NCBI GenBank assembly: GCA_905480475.1
Contig: CAJQQO010000074.1
Location: 1-40,540, forward strand
Direction: 5' to 3'
From: an uncultured Pseudomonadales bacterium
GTDB taxonomy: Bacteria; Pseudomonadota; Gammaproteobacteria; Pseudomonadales; UBA7434
DNA length: 40,540 nt
Shown here: positions 18,641-27,934 of the stretch, piece after piece
Layout: each line of letters begins with the position of its first letter
How positions within the stretch are numbered: the first letter of the stretch is position 1
Translations under genes and position numbers: made by a program
Notes under the pieces: generated by a model
The model's input: the letters and a program-made list of their open reading frames with translations, nothing else
The model's database searches: none
What the model was told of the DNA's origin: nothing

Positions 18641-19108
18641 TTACTGACTTATTTCAGCTAGTGCTCCGTTTGTGAGTTTTACTAAGTCATCAGGACCTAA
18701 TTCTATCTCTAAGCCTCTGCGACCTGCGCTAACGTAAATCGTAGAATAATGTTTAGCAGATAAATCGATAATAGTTTTCAGTCGTTTCTTTTGTCCAAGC
18801 GGACTTACTCCACCTAGTACATATCCCGTCGAACGCTCAACATCAGATTTATCTGCCATGGCTGCCTTCTTCGCGCCGGCAGCCTTTGAGATAAGTTTCA
18901 TACTAAGCATTGAAGAAACAGGAATAATACCTACAGCTAACTCCTTATTATCAAGAGTTACGACCAAGGTTTTGAAAACCCTCTCCTCAGGCACGCCCAT
19001 TTTCTCGGCCGCCTCAAGCCCATAGGACTCACTTGACTCATCATGAGAGTACTCATGCACTGTATGTACGATTTTATTTTTCTTGGCCTGATTGATTGCG
19101 GGAGTCAT
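18641..19108 (-). CDS. ybaK: Cys-tRNA(Pro) deacylase YbaK/EbsC family
   Basis: ESYGLEAAEKMGVPEERVFKTLVV...GAKKAAMADKSDVERSTGYVLGGVSPLGQKKRLKTIID...RRGLEIELGPDDLVKLT. Confidence 0.93.
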   Translation of the reverse strand: MTPAINQAKKNKIVHTVHEYSHDESSESYGLEAAEKMGVPEERVFKTLVVTLDNKELAVGIIPVSSMLSMKLISKAAGAKKAAMADKSDVERSTGYVLGGVSPLGQKKRLKTIIDLSAKHYSTIYVSAGRRGLEIELGPDDLVKLTNGALAEISQ

Positions 19109-19241
19109 TTTTATTGGGTGCTTCTAATAGTTAAATGGAAAACCAATGATCCAATATGATTTGGCCGTTGATCTAAAAAATTGATTGGCGAGAAGGGGCA
19201 CCATTTAAACCCCCGTCATTGACTTGTTTTATAAACACCTT

Positions 19242-19679
19242 TCAGCTATCCAACCAACTCATTTCAAGCCCAGAGTCCATCGTTAAACCCGCATAAATCA
19301 ACTCAATCACTTCGCCCAACTTATCTTTACCATAAGCCACCGCAGGCACCGCACCCCATACAGGCTTGGGCCACGCCACATCTTCTTTAAACCGCGCAAT
19401 ATGATGAATATGCAACTGCTCAACCATGTTGCCCAAGGCGGCAATATTCAATTTGTAAGCATCAAACTGGCTTTGCAATAGTTTTGCTACCGCGTTTGAT
19501 TCAAGAAAATACTGCTGTTGATCTGTATCGGATAACTCGACCAACTCGCGTAAACAAATGCGCCGTGGCACTAAAATAATCCATGGGTAATTGGCGTCAT
19601 TCATTAATAACAGCTCGCATAGCGGTAACGATGCCAATGCGATAGTATCTCGCTCTAGTCGCGAATCCAGTTTAAACAC
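19242..19679 (-). CDS. HIT domain protein
   Basis: MFKLDSRLERDTIALASLPLCELLLMNDANYPWIILVPRR...NMVEQLHIHHIARFKEDVAWPKPVWG. Confidence 0.9.
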   Translation of the reverse strand: MFKLDSRLERDTIALASLPLCELLLMNDANYPWIILVPRRICLRELVELSDTDQQQYFLESNAVAKLLQSQFDAYKLNIAALGNMVEQLHIHHIARFKEDVAWPKPVWGAVPAVAYGKDKLGEVIELIYAGLTMDSGLEMSWLDS

Positions 19680-19769
19680 GCTTTAATCTCCTGATAGAAA
19701 TATTACTTAACGGCTTATCAAATGGTCTCGAAGCAATTGACCTCTAAGCAATTAACAAAGGATGCCAAC

Positions 19770-20357
19770 ATGGAAAAAGCCACTGACAAAATTAAGCGCT
19801 GCGAGTGGTGCGGCACTGACCCACTTTACCAGAAATATCATGATGAAGAATGGGGCGTGCCCGTTTTTGATGACAAAACCTTATTCGAGTTTTTAACACT
19901 CGAAGGTGCGCAGGCCGGCCTTAGCTGGATTACCGTGTTAAAAAAACGCGAGAACTATCGCAAATCCTTTAACAATTTTGACCCAAAAAAAATAGCTCGC
20001 TATTCCGAAAACCGGATACTTAAACTCAAAGAGAACGCAGGTATTATTCGCAACGATCTAAAAATTAGATCAACGGTGAGTAACGCGCAAAATTATTTTA
20101 AGCTTTGCGAAGAGAAAGGTAGCCTATCGGAGTATATGTGGAATTTTGTCGATGGCATACCGATTCAGAACAAATGGCGCTCACTAAAACAGATCCCGAC
20201 TAGCACATCAATTTCTGATGCGCTGAGTAAGGATTTAAAAAAACGCGGTTTTAAGTTTGTCGGCACAACCATTATGTATGCTTATATGCAGGCAGTGGGT
20301 ATGGTTAACGACCATACCGTGCACTGCCATCGCTTTAAGGCTTGTGGTGGAAAGTAG
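19770..20357 (+). CDS. tag: DNA-3-methyladenine glycosylase I
   Basis: RCEWCGTDPLYQKYHDEEWGVPVFDDKTLFEFLTLEGAQAGLSWITVLKKRENYR; ATG 19770 preceded by AAAGGA. Confidence 0.95.
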   Translation: MEKATDKIKRCEWCGTDPLYQKYHDEEWGVPVFDDKTLFEFLTLEGAQAGLSWITVLKKRENYRKSFNNFDPKKIARYSENRILKLKENAGIIRNDLKIRSTVSNAQNYFKLCEEKGSLSEYMWNFVDGIPIQNKWRSLKQIPTSTSISDALSKDLKKRGFKFVGTTIMYAYMQAVGMVNDHTVHCHRFKACGGK

Positions 20358-20380
20358 CTGCTTTTATACCAGCTACTTTT
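20351..20380 (+). terminator. Hairpin overlapping the tag stop codon
   Basis: aaagtagct ... agctacttt, 9-bp arms (20351-20359, 20371-20379) followed by a short T run. Confidence 0.5.
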
Positions 20381-20411
20381 ACTCCCTACTTATATCAACT
20401 ACTGTTACTCA

Positions 20412-21530
20412 CTACGGCGCTACCGCTTCCCAGCTATCAAACCCGTACGGAGTATATAGTCCAAACGCTGCGTTTTCATGCATGCCATAACCGATTTCAC
20501 CGGTTGATAATTCCCAGCGACAGAGCATTTCATTTAGACCCTGAATCTGCGCAAACTGTTCCGGGTCGTTCATATCCCATTGCATGCCTTCAACTTTTAA
20601 CGGGCCTTGATAACAACCCAAGGAATGCGGCTCACCCGGGCGATACCCCGAACCACCCAATAAGTAGTTAGTTCTAAGCGGCGTGCCTGTCACCACCAAA
20701 TCGGAGTGCGCAAAACGAATAATGGTTTGAGCAATTTCACGCGTACCGGATTTATAGCTAATCTCATGCATAGGACTACCCAAGTGCACGATAGGCTCAT
20801 CAATACCATAACGTGGTACCTTAACCGCTTCTTCCAACATCCGATTACCTTGACCATCTTCATCAAAATAAATTTTGATCATATAGTCTTTAAACTGAAT
20901 CGGAATCCAGTTGTGAAAATGGCCGAATTTATCCAGCTCACGGTATTTGGATTTAATGCCTTCAGGTTCCATCTCGCCCACATTAGGTCGAACACCCCAG
21001 CTGTGATCACGCGCGCCCATCCAGCGATCCGGCGTTACTTCATAACGCTTGCCGCCAACATTAATATGGCCAGTATAATTACCAACCTGAGCAAAGCGGG
21101 TAGTATGTTCGGTTAAACGATTGCCAGTACGACGGTAAGTCACCGGCTCTTCTAAGGCCGGAACAAAGCCGTCGAAGGTTATATCAAAATCGAGATTCCA
21201 TTCGTTGGAGTTACACCACATACGAATTTTGCGCAGACCTTCAATCACCTCAACACCAAATGGCCCTACCGTGGTATCGAGCCGATCATTACCCAATTCT
21301 CTGGACGCGCGCACACAGTAGTGATTATCGCCATGCGAGATCGTGACAAAGGCATCGATCACACCCAAGTTCGGGTACTGCCCCATACCGGCGACTAAAA
21401 ATAATTCGTCATCACAACCGTGGCAATTAAAGTAGTAACGATCATAAAAATTGCGATCACCTGTGTATACATGATCAAAGGTGTCGGGGGTTTGATGGGC
21501 AAGTAAATCGTCTAATGGGCTAAGAGGCAT
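20412..21530 (-). CDS. Conserved hypothetical protein, possibly DUF7064/DUF7065-type
   Basis: 372 aa soluble ORF; DRWMGARDHSWGVRPNVGEMEP and FYDRYYFNCHGCDDELFLVAGMGQYPNLGVIDAF; family assignment from memory only. Confidence 0.55.
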   Translation of the reverse strand: MPLSPLDDLLAHQTPDTFDHVYTGDRNFYDRYYFNCHGCDDELFLVAGMGQYPNLGVIDAFVTISHGDNHYCVRASRELGNDRLDTTVGPFGVEVIEGLRKIRMWCNSNEWNLDFDITFDGFVPALEEPVTYRRTGNRLTEHTTRFAQVGNYTGHINVGGKRYEVTPDRWMGARDHSWGVRPNVGEMEPEGIKSKYRELDKFGHFHNWIPIQFKDYMIKIYFDEDGQGNRMLEEAVKVPRYGIDEPIVHLGSPMHEISYKSGTREIAQTIIRFAHSDLVVTGTPLRTNYLLGGSGYRPGEPHSLGCYQGPLKVEGMQWDMNDPEQFAQIQGLNEMLCRWELSTGEIGYGMHENAAFGLYTPYGFDSWEAVAP

Positions 21531-21861
21531 GCGTACTCCTGATCAATGCGGGTTAATACTGTGTCAATCGCGGCCGTTTGTAAAATGTGTCTGGCGGCCT
21601 TTGCGGCGTGAAAGATGCAGGAATATAAACATTGCCAGCCAAGATTTCGATTACATTCAAGCCATTGAATAGACCGAGCTGTACAAAAAGCTTCTTACGA
21701 TTATCGCAAAAGCGTCACAATTGGTTGTTAGTATTTTATCCGTCCTCTAGAAGCAACTAGACGCAAAGGACAGATTAAGCAGGACTTGATAGCACTAAAA
21801 AAATAAGAGCCAAAATAGAAGAGCGAACAATAATAGATAACTAAAAGAAGTTGAATTGAGA

Positions 21862-21901
21862 AGCAAGCCCGTTAAAGGTTTCGGGCTTGCTTTTTATTTT
21901 T
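21862..21901 (+). terminator. Strong rho-independent terminator oriented on the + strand
   Basis: agcaagcccg-ttaaaggttt-cgggcttgct with tttttatttttt tail; perfect 10-bp stem. Confidence 0.8.
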
Positions 21902-21914
21902 TGATGGTCACTGG

Positions 21915-22646
21915 CTAATCAGAAAGATAGTACTTAACCGTTGATACCACTCTGACCTTTTTAATATGCGGATTATTATTATCTCTAGCGCTAATACTAA
22001 ATTGACCCTGCGAAGCTTGTTTGATTTTTCCTAAAGTACTCTGCGAATCAGAGGCAAACTTTTCGGCAACCTCGCGGGCTTTTCGCGTTGCCTCTTCAAT
22101 CATTTCGGGCTTTACTTCATTTAGACGGGTAAATAAATACTGCGTAGGTGAGCCATAGTTGTCGCCACCAAAAACAATACCTTGCTTACCTAACTCGGCT
22201 AATGAACCCATAACCGATCTAACACCTGCAATATTTTTTGAATAAACGGTTACTGTTTGAGAGGCCGTATAACGAAACTCCGGCCTTGCATTGCCGCCGT
22301 ATTGATTTGCTAACTTATCGTGGATGGTTGGCGATGCAAAAGTAATCTCATTAGCATCAATACCTTTACTGACTAGAAACGAAGTTATTTTATTAGTATT
22401 CCCTTCAATGGCGTTATACAAAGCTTCAAGGTTATTGCCTGCCGCAGAAAACTGTATAGGCCATAAAACTATATCCGCTGTATATTCTCGTTCGGATAAC
22501 CCTTTAACCGTCACGCTGCGCTCGTATTGCTTAAACTCAATGGCAGCGCTGGACAAAAAATTCCCCAGCAGCGCTAAACCTAAAGCAATAGATACTCCTA
22601 GTATCAATGCGCTGGCTTTGCTTTGCGATGATAGAGTTGTTTGCAT
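21915..22646 (-). CDS. SIMPL domain (DUF541) protein
   Basis: RSVTVKGLSEREYTADIVLWPIQFSAAGNNLEALYNAIEGNTNKITSFL...ATRKAREVAEKFASDS. Confidence 0.9.
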   Translation of the reverse strand: MQTTLSSQSKASALILGVSIALGLALLGNFLSSAAIEFKQYERSVTVKGLSEREYTADIVLWPIQFSAAGNNLEALYNAIEGNTNKITSFLVSKGIDANEITFASPTIHDKLANQYGGNARPEFRYTASQTVTVYSKNIAGVRSVMGSLAELGKQGIVFGGDNYGSPTQYLFTRLNEVKPEMIEEATRKAREVAEKFASDSQSTLGKIKQASQGQFSISARDNNNPHIKKVRVVSTVKYYLSD

Positions 22647-22782
22647 AAGAGACTCCCAAGATAGAAACGGACTAATAGATGCGTAAGGGAAGCATATATC
22701 GATTGACGTTAAAGCGCAAAATAGCTCGTCCGAAAACCTTATTGTTTAGCGCTTAGCAATAAGCAATTTTTGGTCTACAGAA

Positions 22783-23445
22783 TTAAGCGCTAGCACTCCG
22801 CTTTGAAATAGCGGCAATTAGATAAACAGCAACCGCAGAAACAAGGGCGACAGCAGCAGCCGGTATTAGATGATGGGTTAATCCATGATAAGCATCGTAC
22901 ATGCAAGCCACTTGCATCATTAACGCAGTGACCAATCCAGCCGACGCACCTGCGAGTAAACCGCTGGAAAAAGGTGTAAGCGTGTAACGCCTAAGCACTA
23001 GAACATTGAGAACAATACTCGCCGGCACACTGTAATAGAGCGCTTCAAAGTAGCATTGCGGTCGCTTGCCAGCCATTGATGGCTCCAGCGCTGGAACATA
23101 AAGCCCAAAACTAATATGGCCTATCCAACTTACAGTTACCGAGACAGTCAGCCAAAATATGGGGCGTGAAAGCGAACCCGGCACCGATGATTTAATTGCG
23201 CAGTAAGCCAGTAGTGAAACGGATAAAAAACCGAGTACGGTTTCAAGTGCAAAACGAGGTGTTGTTAATAACTGGGTAAGAACATTGTCGCGAAACGGCG
23301 CCAACCACCACATAAGACTTGCAAGTAATGGGATATAAATAAACAGCCACAGGGCAGTGACACGATTAGCAGATAAAACCGTACGCTGTTTATTTTCAAT
23401 ATCGCTGCTCAAGCTATCAATTAGCGATTGATGTTTACCGTTCAT
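22783..23445 (-). CDS. NrsF/DUF1109-like membrane anti-sigma factor
   Basis: About 6 TM helices after an N-terminal cytoplasmic segment; start overlaps the stop of the upstream sigma-factor gene by 4 nt. Confidence 0.8.
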   Translation of the reverse strand: MNGKHQSLIDSLSSDIENKQRTVLSANRVTALWLFIYIPLLASLMWWLAPFRDNVLTQLLTTPRFALETVLGFLSVSLLAYCAIKSSVPGSLSRPIFWLTVSVTVSWIGHISFGLYVPALEPSMAGKRPQCYFEALYYSVPASIVLNVLVLRRYTLTPFSSGLLAGASAGLVTALMMQVACMYDAYHGLTHHLIPAAAVALVSAVAVYLIAAISKRSASA

Positions 23446-24068
23446 ATAGCATCGGCCTCTAACAAAGCGCGAGTTTTAACAATAGCACGTCGCACATGCT
23501 GCTTTACCGCAGACTCGGAGATATCTAACATTTTTGCTGTGTCGCAAACACTAAAACCCATTAACTTGGTTAATACCATTGCCTTACCATAATGGATGGG
23601 CAAGAGGGATAGCAACTGGGATGTGAGTAATTGCTGCTCAACTTTATCATTGACCGCATAGCCACTGCTCATTGAATCACCGTTACTATCAACATCGGAT
23701 TCTAGCTCTGAGACATATTGGTTTTCTATTCGTTGGTTTTTACGTAAAGCATCAATGGTTTTATATTTAACTATCGCAAATAACCACGGTTTAAATGGTC
23801 GGCCAAATTGATAAGTGTGTCTGGCATGATGAATAGCGATTAAGGACTCTTGCACGCAATCATCAACAAACGCCATATATCCGAAGCGCTTGCGCAGGTA
23901 GGCGGTGATCGCGCTGGATAACTCTTGTAACAACACATTATACGCCTGACTATCGCCCGTATGCGCCAGCCGCATTAAATCGGCCCAACGCTGTTCGTCG
24001 TCAAGTACTTTAGCCATAGTAGAAAACCGTCGGCGATGCAAAGGCATCGCCGACGACCTGATGATCAA
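23442..24068 (-). CDS. ECF-type sigma-70 family RNA polymerase sigma factor
   Basis: Region 2 DDCVQESLIAIHHARHTYQFGRPFKPWLFAIVKYKTIDALRK; region 4 LLPIHYGKAMVLTKLMGFSVCDTAKMLDISESAVKQHVRRA. Confidence 0.93.
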   Translation of the reverse strand: MIIRSSAMPLHRRRFSTMAKVLDDEQRWADLMRLAHTGDSQAYNVLLQELSSAITAYLRKRFGYMAFVDDCVQESLIAIHHARHTYQFGRPFKPWLFAIVKYKTIDALRKNQRIENQYVSELESDVDSNGDSMSSGYAVNDKVEQQLLTSQLLSLLPIHYGKAMVLTKLMGFSVCDTAKMLDISESAVKQHVRRAIVKTRALLEADAI

Positions 24069-24128
24069 ATGAGCTGCTATCGTACTGTTTTAAATATTAA
24101 AATTTTGGAACGGTACAGCAGGCGATTA

Positions 24129-24812
24129 TTAGTAAACGCGTTTGACCACAACACGGGCTACTGGGTTCCGCCAATCATAGGTAAAAGGCTTAAGAATTTC
24201 GTTACCGGCTTCATCGGCATCACCTAAGTCATGAAAACCATTGCTAATATGGATAAAACCTTCATCACTGGCTAAGGGCTCGGGCGAATGACCTTCACCA
24301 CCACAACGTGGGCCGGGGATATTGATACACTTTTGATCATTGGCTTCGGTACCAGCATCATAGGCTTGTAAGTAAAACGTTTTAGAACCACGACGTGGCA
24401 AACCGCCAGAATTTAAAGCCACAAAAGTATCGTTAGTTGGAATTAACATCGCAGCAAGGCTGATACGACGAATATACGAGTTTGCTTCCAAAGTCATAGT
24501 TACCGACTTACCAGGCCCCAATAAACCGGGAATGGTTTGTATATCGGCTACCTTAGCGCCAGCACTTTGCAATAAAGCGGTGACATCAGCGGTGGAACCA
24601 CCCTCTGCCAACACTTCCAGCTCTGGACTTGCCGCATCGCCCACGGTAAATAAAGATACAGCACGCGAATGCGAGGTAATTAATTGCGGGGTAAAACTTT
24701 GCCCTTTAGTGATATTGGTAATGGTTACTTCGTAAAAACGCTTATAACCCTCTGCCGCAGCCATACTGCTGGCAGCACATAGACCAACGAATAATAGTAT
24801 TTTTTTGAACAT
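24129..24812 (-). CDS. Spondin-domain secreted protein
   Basis: Signal peptide MFKKILLFVGLCAASSMAAAEG then YEVTITNITKGQSFTPQLITSHSRAVSLFTVGDAASPELEVLAEGG. Confidence 0.88.
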   Translation of the reverse strand: MFKKILLFVGLCAASSMAAAEGYKRFYEVTITNITKGQSFTPQLITSHSRAVSLFTVGDAASPELEVLAEGGSTADVTALLQSAGAKVADIQTIPGLLGPGKSVTMTLEANSYIRRISLAAMLIPTNDTFVALNSGGLPRRGSKTFYLQAYDAGTEANDQKCINIPGPRCGGEGHSPEPLASDEGFIHISNGFHDLGDADEAGNEILKPFTYDWRNPVARVVVKRVY

Positions 24813-24987
24813 GTCACTCTCCTGTTATTAAAATTAGCTAGTTTGGTATGGCTCAACCCATAACGGGTGATTTCATACGCTTGCCTTACTAATTCGTTGG
24901 GGAGAGCGAAAAGGTGACAGTCGCAGCAAAAAATAAGTAGAGAAATAAATAAAACAATCTATTTTGCCACGAGATTCCAATCAGCTG

Positions 24988-25434
24988 TTAATCTTCACTT
25001 GGCCTACAGCGCGCTATAAATGCCGTTTCATAAACGAATACTTTTTCTTGGTTCTGGTTAAATATTTCGCAGCTCATCGTTAAAATCCCACAGTTCTTGT
25101 GACTGTTGGATAAGCGTGCCTCGATAACCTTTTCGGACATTTTTAATTGATCACCAGGACGAACTGGCAGTAAGGTTCGCATATTGGAAAACCCCAGCGC
25201 ACTTACCGCTGCGACCGGATCAGATCGGGTACCAAAACTCAGTGCCGCTGCAATAATATGACTGGAGCAAGCAACCAAACCACCAAAGATGGATTCAGCC
25301 GCCGCCGCTTTGTCTATATGAAAAGGCTGAGGATCCCATTGCCGGGCAAATTCGATAATTTCTTTTTCAGTAAAGGTATAAGCTTCGTCAAAGTGACTAA
25401 CATCACCGACATGGATATCTTCAAAATATCTCAA
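24988..25434 (-). CDS. MaoC family dehydratase
   Basis: MRYFEDIHVGDVSHFDEAYTFTEKEIIEFARQWDPQPFHID...VACSSHIIAAALSF. Confidence 0.92.
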   Translation of the reverse strand: MRYFEDIHVGDVSHFDEAYTFTEKEIIEFARQWDPQPFHIDKAAAAESIFGGLVACSSHIIAAALSFGTRSDPVAAVSALGFSNMRTLLPVRPGDQLKMSEKVIEARLSNSHKNCGILTMSCEIFNQNQEKVFVYETAFIARCRPSED

Positions 25435-25703
25435 AACAACTCCTAAGGATTTTTAATCAGGCCACCAAAGAGACCATGGGCGGTTTTCAACGACAGTATG
25501 CTGGCTTGATCAGCTCAGTACATTAACGATAGGAATCAATTATAAAGCACCAAAATTTAGCCACAACAACATCTGCACAACTCACCATCCGGGCGCAGAC
25601 TCATTATGATCATCATCACCGCTACTTGAATTTTAAGCTTTGCATTTCAAGCACTTAAAATTTATGACTGGCTAACAGATTAACTCAGCAGCGAGCTTAG
25701 TGC

Positions 25704-26303
25704 TTGACGCTTTGCAAATTCACGGTTATGTTGAATATTGATGCAGCGCTGAACTTTAACGCGAACCACGGCTCTATTGATATCATTACTGACACAAACG
25801 CTATGACTCACGCCAACACTACAAAGGAATTAAGCAACGCTAGCGCCGCACGGCCTCGCTGTGCAGTGAGCAGTGGCGTATTGCGTAGCGAAAAATTAAA
25901 AACTTCTGCCTTACAAAACATAATCAAATTGTTAGTTATTGTACTGTCGTTAAATTCAATCAATGGCTTTGCAGCTTGCTGCGTTGATATGAATATGGGT
26001 ATAAATAGCAATGAGGTTAACACCCTAAGTGCAAGTGAATCACCGAAGCAATCGATGCCCTGCCATCAAAGCAATACAGATAACGATACGATCAAGCTCG
26101 CCAACAGCCAAAGCCCCAACACGGCTATCGATAGCAACACAGTAGATACATGCTGCAATGCTTGTGCATTTACTGCCTTGCCTATCTCCTTAGCCATCAA
26201 CGCCAGCAGTGAACTACCGGAGTTTATAGCTACTAGGTTTTCACAATTTGTTTCACTTGCTGCCGCACCGCTATTTAGACCCCCTATTTCATCGCTTTCT
26301 TAG
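25704..26303 (+). CDS. CopL/DUF2946-like putative metal-binding protein (start uncertain)
   Basis: Hydrophobic NIIKLLVIVLSLNSINGFAACC, then MPCHQ...TCCNACAF...LFRPPIS, the Cys/His and C-terminal pattern of CopL/DUF2946-type proteins. True start may be ATG 25728 or 25803. Confidence 0.6.
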   Translation: MTLCKFTVMLNIDAALNFNANHGSIDIITDTNAMTHANTTKELSNASAARPRCAVSSGVLRSEKLKTSALQNIIKLLVIVLSLNSINGFAACCVDMNMGINSNEVNTLSASESPKQSMPCHQSNTDNDTIKLANSQSPNTAIDSNTVDTCCNACAFTALPISLAINASSELPEFIATRFSQFVSLAAAPLFRPPISSLS

Positions 26304-26400
26304 AATCCAAATCTGACTATCAGTCAGCTTAGTTCTTTTATTTTCAGTTCGGCTACGCTTAATAAGCGTTGACCGTATTGCTTACAAGAAAGGTGAAATC

Positions 26401-26745
26401 ATGAAGAGATTAATTTCCCTACCCAATATTTTATTACTACTTGGCTCACTAGCATTGGCCGCGCCGACATTTGCCCAACAATATGTTGTGGATGTTCACG
26501 GCATCGTTTGCGAGTTTTGCTCTTACGGTGTGGCCAAAAAAGTGCGTAAGCTCGACTTTATTGACCCATCACAATTTGATAAAGGCGTAAAAGTCGATAT
26601 CGAAAAGCAGATGGTCTATATCGCCGTAAGCGACAATGCGGCACTGGATAAATCGGCACTATTTAAAGCGATAGAATCCGGCGGATACAAACCCGTAACG
26701 CTTTGGCGAATTGCCGAAAGCGGCGAAAAAGTGGAGGTGCAATAA
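26401..26745 (+). CDS. Periplasmic heavy-metal-associated (HMA, MerP-like) protein
   Basis: Signal peptide ending TFAQQ; VVDVHGIVCEFCSYGVAKKVRKLDF (CxxC), VDIEKQMVYIAVSDNAALDKSALFKAIESGGY. Confidence 0.88.
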   Translation: MKRLISLPNILLLLGSLALAAPTFAQQYVVDVHGIVCEFCSYGVAKKVRKLDFIDPSQFDKGVKVDIEKQMVYIAVSDNAALDKSALFKAIESGGYKPVTLWRIAESGEKVEVQ

Positions 26746-27476
26746 TGCGACTCCCTTTAAAGCAATTCAAAAAGCGGCTCCCATTTGGATTCACGTTTGG
26801 CGCGCTTAGCATTTCGATAGCGAGCGTATCAACACTTGCCCATCAACCAGTAATGGATATGGCACCAAGATGGAATAGTGGTTACGGCGTACAAACACGT
26901 ATCGAACATACGGAAGCAAAAACCACTACATGGCTTGAAGGCGTTTATACCTTCAAGCCGTCAGTACGAGTTACCTTAAAGCTTCCTTATATTGATAGCG
27001 ACAACACGGATCGTTACGCCAGTGGCACCGGCAATGCCATTCTTGCAGTGCCATTAAAGCGTTATCACAATAATGGCGCGTTTACTTCCAACTGGGGCAT
27101 TACCCCTTCTGTGCGAATGCCTACTGGCAGCAGTAACTCCAAAGATAATGATTGGGATACAGGCTTAAGCTTGAGTTATAGCTCTGAATCACGAAGCGTT
27201 TATCAGCTTTACGATTTTTATACTTTAGATGATAAAATCGGTATCGATATCAACTATGGTTTTGTTTTTGCCGATGGCAAGGGTTCATCATGGTTTACGC
27301 TATGGGATATTTCTGCGCAGGAATCAAATGACGGCGAACGTATACTTACCGGACCAGTGCTGGTTTATTTTAAAAGCAACACGATTGTTCGAGCCGAGTA
27401 TAAATTTGCCGCGTTAGATAATGATGATGTCTGGAAAGGCGACTCAATTAGTATTGGAATTGGTTTTGTCTACTAA
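26745..27476 (+). CDS. Outer-membrane transporter-like beta-barrel protein
   Basis: TAATG start/stop overlap with the HMA gene; exported, APRWNSGYGVQTRIEH...GNAILAVPLKRY...SVRMPTGSS, aromatic C-terminus GIGFVY. Confidence 0.75.
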   Translation: MRLPLKQFKKRLPFGFTFGALSISIASVSTLAHQPVMDMAPRWNSGYGVQTRIEHTEAKTTTWLEGVYTFKPSVRVTLKLPYIDSDNTDRYASGTGNAILAVPLKRYHNNGAFTSNWGITPSVRMPTGSSNSKDNDWDTGLSLSYSSESRSVYQLYDFYTLDDKIGIDINYGFVFADGKGSSWFTLWDISAQESNDGERILTGPVLVYFKSNTIVRAEYKFAALDNDDVWKGDSISIGIGFVY

Positions 27477-27503
27477 ATTTGTTCACGCTAGCAGGAAAGG
27501 ATT

Positions 27504-27872
27504 ATGAATAAACCTCGCTCGTGGAGCTGGTTATTATTATTTACCACCACAGGGACTTTATTGTGCTGCGCCATCCCCATCACTTTAGTATCGCTAGGGT
27601 TTGGCGCGGCAGTGGCGTCCATGGCGTCGTCGGCACCTTGGTTAATCGCTTTAAGCCAATATAAAGTGTGGATGTTTAGCGTGTCGGGATTATTGATTGC
27701 ACTGGCAGCGTGGTCAGTTTATCGACCGGGCCGCAGCTGCCCTACCGACCCTGAGTTGGCTGCTGCTTGCCAACTTGCCGACAAATGGAATAAACGGTTT
27801 ATCGCATTGTCTGCGGGTATGTGGCTGATTGGTTTTTTTGCTGCTTATGCCTTACCGGTTTTGCAACAATAA
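27504..27872 (+). CDS. MerT-like small inner-membrane metal transporter
   Basis: 122 aa; TM1 with vicinal Cys LLCCAIPITLVSLGFGAAVASM; later YRPGRSCPTDPELAAACQ. Confidence 0.7.
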   Translation: MNKPRSWSWLLLFTTTGTLLCCAIPITLVSLGFGAAVASMASSAPWLIALSQYKVWMFSVSGLLIALAAWSVYRPGRSCPTDPELAAACQLADKWNKRFIALSAGMWLIGFFAAYALPVLQQ

Positions 27873-27934
27873 AGTTTTGTATTGGCAACAAGCGCTTTGG
27901 CTAGATTGCCTTATTTGGATTGATTAGTTTAGCA

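Noticed and set aside
20257-20671. + strand ORFs of 77 and 109 aa after tag
   Set aside because: Overlap tag in another frame and run antisense to the 20412-21530 CDS.
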